From positions 1 to 23,423 of the forward strand of contig CANQKL010000005.1 of NCBI GenBank assembly GCA_947624455.1: 23,423 nt of DNA, in the 5' to 3' direction. A model generated the notes under the pieces. The model did not search any database. It saw only the letters and a list, made by a program, of their open reading frames with translations, and was not told where the DNA came from. Source of the DNA: an uncultured Clostridia bacterium (lineage in GTDB: Bacteria; Bacillota; Clostridia; UMGS1883). The position numbers and the translations under genes are program-made. Positions 21,496-23,423 of the stretch are shown here, in pieces. Positions within the stretch are counted from its first letter, which is position 1. Every line of letters starts with the position of its first letter.

Positions 21496-23197
21496 TTTCT
21501 TCCCTCCCCATCTGAAGCTCGGCTGTCTCTCGATACATATCGCAGCTGGCCATTAGTTCCTCGTGGCTGCCGAAACCTTTGATTACTCCGTTGTCCAGGA
21601 AAATGATCCTGTCCATATCTCTCACGGAGCTTACGCGCTGGGCGATGGTGATGACGGAGCCGAAAAAATTGGCTCGGAGCGCCTGACGCAGCGCCGCGTC
21701 GGTACTGTAATCCAGAGCCGAGGACGAATCATCCAGCACCAGTATTTCTGGCTTTGCCGCCAAGGCCCGCGCAATGAGCAGACGCTGCTTTTGCCCGCCG
21801 GACAGGTCGTTGCCTTTGGGATTGAGGACAGAGTCAAGTCCGTGGGGCAGTTTGTTGACAAAGTCCTCGGCCTGGGCACACCGCAGAGCCAGAGCTATAT
21901 CCGCTTCCGACAGCCCGCGGCCGAAGTCTATGTTGTTTCTCACGCTGTCGGCAAAGAGTATGTCGTTCTGGAACACAACTCCAAATTTACGGCGCAGCTC
22001 GCCGTAGTCAAGACTGCGCACATCTCTGCCGTCAATAAAAATTTCCCCCTTGTCTGGGTCATAAAAGCGCATCAAAAGATTTATCAGCGTGGTCTTTCCC
22101 GAACCCGTGGGCCCGATTATACCCAATGTTTCGCCCCTGTTAAGGCTGAAGCGGATATCGCTCAAGTCGTTTTCTCTTTTGTTGTATGAAAAGCTAACGT
22201 TTTTGAAGCAGATAAAGTCCTGGCACAATTCGTCAGTTTCGATTATCGGAAGATCGGCCTTGTCATATAGCACCTCGCCCACGCGCTTGGCCGAGGCTGC
22301 CGCTCTGCTCATAGTCACAAAGATCCTGGTTATGCCGAGAACCGCGTTAAGTATCACAGCAAAATATGAGGTGAAAGCCACAATTGTGCCCACGCCGGTT
22401 TTTCCGCCGTTAACACGGTACGCGCCGACAAAAATCACCGTTGACAGAGCGATGTTCAGCAGCATATTGATAGCCGGATTTGTCAAACCCATGGACACAT
22501 TAGCTTTTTCCTCGTTGGCGGAGACTTCATCGTTTATTTTGGAAAAACGCCGCGTTTCATATTCGGTTCGGGAAAGGGCTTTGATCACCCTGACGCCGGT
22601 AATGTTTTCGCGTATGACCTGAACCATGGCGTCTACCGAGGCCTGGAGCCGGGAAAACAGCGGCACGCCGTGGACGGATACGGCTATAAATATGCCTATT
22701 ACAAGTGGCAGCACCGCTATCCATACCAGGGCCAGAGGCGCGTCCATTGAAAGAGTTATAGCCATGCCCCCAAGGAGAAGGATAGGCGCCCTTATCCCCA
22801 GCCTTAAAAGACGTCCGGTCATGTTGTTTAAGTTGTAGGTGTCATCGGTTATTCTGGATACCAGAGACGCGGCGGTAAAGCTGTCTGTCCGCCGTGAGGA
22901 GAGAGACATTATTTTTGCGAACAGATCGTGACGGACAGTCTTTGTGGTGTCGCGTGCGATGGACGAAGCCAGGCGGTTGGCTGAAATATTCCCCGCGACG
23001 CAGACCACGGAACATATTATCATCAAAGCGCCCCAGAACACTATGAGCCAAGCGCTGCGCGTCGGTATAACAACGTCTATAATATGGCCCAGGATCCACG
23101 GTATACACAGATCCATAAGAGTCGCTATGGTCTTTATAAACAATTCCAGCGCAATGCGGGCCTTATATGGCCGGAAATATGTATACAGCCATTTCAT
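21482..23197 (-). CDS. ABC exporter subunit with degenerate ATPase site
   Basis: Complete ABC-B type half-exporter of 571 residues: six-TM domain (about 10-305) and nucleotide-binding domain (about 325-560). Motifs are Walker A GPTGSGKT (362-369), Q-loop Gln410, signature LSGGQ (465-469) and Walker B ILVLDD (485-490). The residue normally Glu after Walker B is Asp490, and the switch His is Gln520 (ITIAQRVSS). This pattern is known from the degenerate half of heterodimeric exporters, so it needs a partner with a competent site. That partner is the next, truncated gene, overlapping by 14 bp. The ATG at 23197 is chosen because GGGAGG lies 8 nt upstream, whereas 23221 has no RBS. The substrate is probably a drug or lipid, inferred from family only. 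Confidence 0.92.
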   Translation of the reverse strand: MKWLYTYFRPYKARIALELFIKTIATLMDLCIPWILGHIIDVVIPTRSAWLIVFWGALMIICSVVCVAGNISANRLASSIARDTTKTVRHDLFAKIMSLSSRRTDSFTAASLVSRITDDTYNLNNMTGRLLRLGIRAPILLLGGMAITLSMDAPLALVWIAVLPLVIGIFIAVSVHGVPLFSRLQASVDAMVQVIRENITGVRVIKALSRTEYETRRFSKINDEVSANEEKANVSMGLTNPAINMLLNIALSTVIFVGAYRVNGGKTGVGTIVAFTSYFAVILNAVLGITRIFVTMSRAAASAKRVGEVLYDKADLPIIETDELCQDFICFKNVSFSYNKRENDLSDIRFSLNRGETLGIIGPTGSGKTTLINLLMRFYDPDKGEIFIDGRDVRSLDYGELRRKFGVVFQNDILFADSVRNNIDFGRGLSEADIALALRCAQAEDFVNKLPHGLDSVLNPKGNDLSGGQKQRLLIARALAAKPEILVLDDSSSALDYSTDAALRQALRANFFGSVITIAQRVSSVRDMDRIIFLDNGVIKGFGSHEELMASCDMYRETAELQMGREENAAE

Positions 23198-23229
23198 CGC
23201 AATGCCTCCCTTCCTGAACATTTCTTATA

Positions 23230-23258
23230 ATTATACCATAAAAAACCTCGAATGTCCA
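23230..23258 (-). promoter_or_regulatory. Promoter of the ABC exporter operon
   Basis: On the minus strand TGGACA (23253-23258) and TATAAT (23230-23235) are separated by 17 bp, about 33 bp before the start codon at 23197. Confidence 0.75.
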
Positions 23259-23354
23259 TAAGTTTGGATAAAATTTTAACCCCGCCCGAGCGGCGGTGTA
23301 AAAATGATTATAATTGGCGCGAAAGAGCCGTAAAAAACTCACTATGTAACTTGG

Positions 23355-23423
23355 AGACACGGGGCTGTCCAAAAAAATCGTGCAGAACAGCGTCGGAACA
23401 AGCGTTGCATCGCTTGTTCTGAT
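23355..23423. other. Non-coding right edge with possible insertion-sequence end
   Basis: GGGGCTGTCCAAAAAAATCG begins at 23359 and resembles terminal inverted repeats of several Firmicute insertion sequences. It is followed by a hairpin with 9-bp arms, GAACAAGCG and CGCTTGTTC (23393-23421). Only one side is in view, so an element cannot be confirmed. The stretch 23259-23358 shows no gene. Confidence 0.25.

Overview
The window looks like chromosome from a Bacillota (Clostridia-type) bacterium, probably gut-associated. Ribosome binding sites are strong GGAGG types, promoters are close to the sigma-A consensus with 17-bp spacers, and intrinsic terminators are common. The gene content (bile salt hydrolase family, PepD, ECF S component, LarC, LemA/DUF2207, GLUG-repeat surface protein) fits that group. 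No rRNA, tRNA or CRISPR array was seen.

Layout. (1) 1-1210 is mostly non-coding: the tail of an unrecognised gene, a terminator-like hairpin, a decayed ISL3-family transposase on the minus strand, and one copy of a structured repeat. (2) 1211-2182 is a choloylglycine hydrolase (bile salt hydrolase) gene. (3) 2183-2643 is a non-coding block full of hairpins. It holds a second copy of the structured repeat, enclosed by an inverted repeat. (4) 2650-8646 (minus) is a giant gene of about 1998 codons. It fuses an MMPL/RND transporter to a GLUG-repeat, coiled-coil surface protein. It diverges from a TetR-family regulator (8798-9370) across a short control region. (5) 9481-11297 holds a promoter that reads through an OPT-transporter remnant into pepD. 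(6) 11348-11908 (minus) is an ECF S component, divergent from larC (12106-13329). (7) 13390-18924 holds a large secreted multidomain protein followed by the LemA/DUF2207 pair. (8) 19069-19644 (minus) is a flavin-reductase-like protein. (9) 19799-23197 (minus) was once a two-gene heterodimeric ABC exporter followed by a MATE exporter. One deletion has fused the 5' third of the second ABC gene, out of frame, to a 5'-truncated MATE gene. (10) 23259-23423 is non-coding, with a possible insertion-sequence end.

Functionally the window is rich in envelope and transport genes, but three transporters (OPT, the second ABC subunit, MATE) and the transposase are broken. The region therefore looks like one under decay, or it carries assembly deletions. 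The most unusual items are the transporter-adhesin fusion with an internal signal-peptide-like segment, and the pair of structured repeats around the bile salt hydrolase gene, whose stems differ in sequence yet keep pairing.
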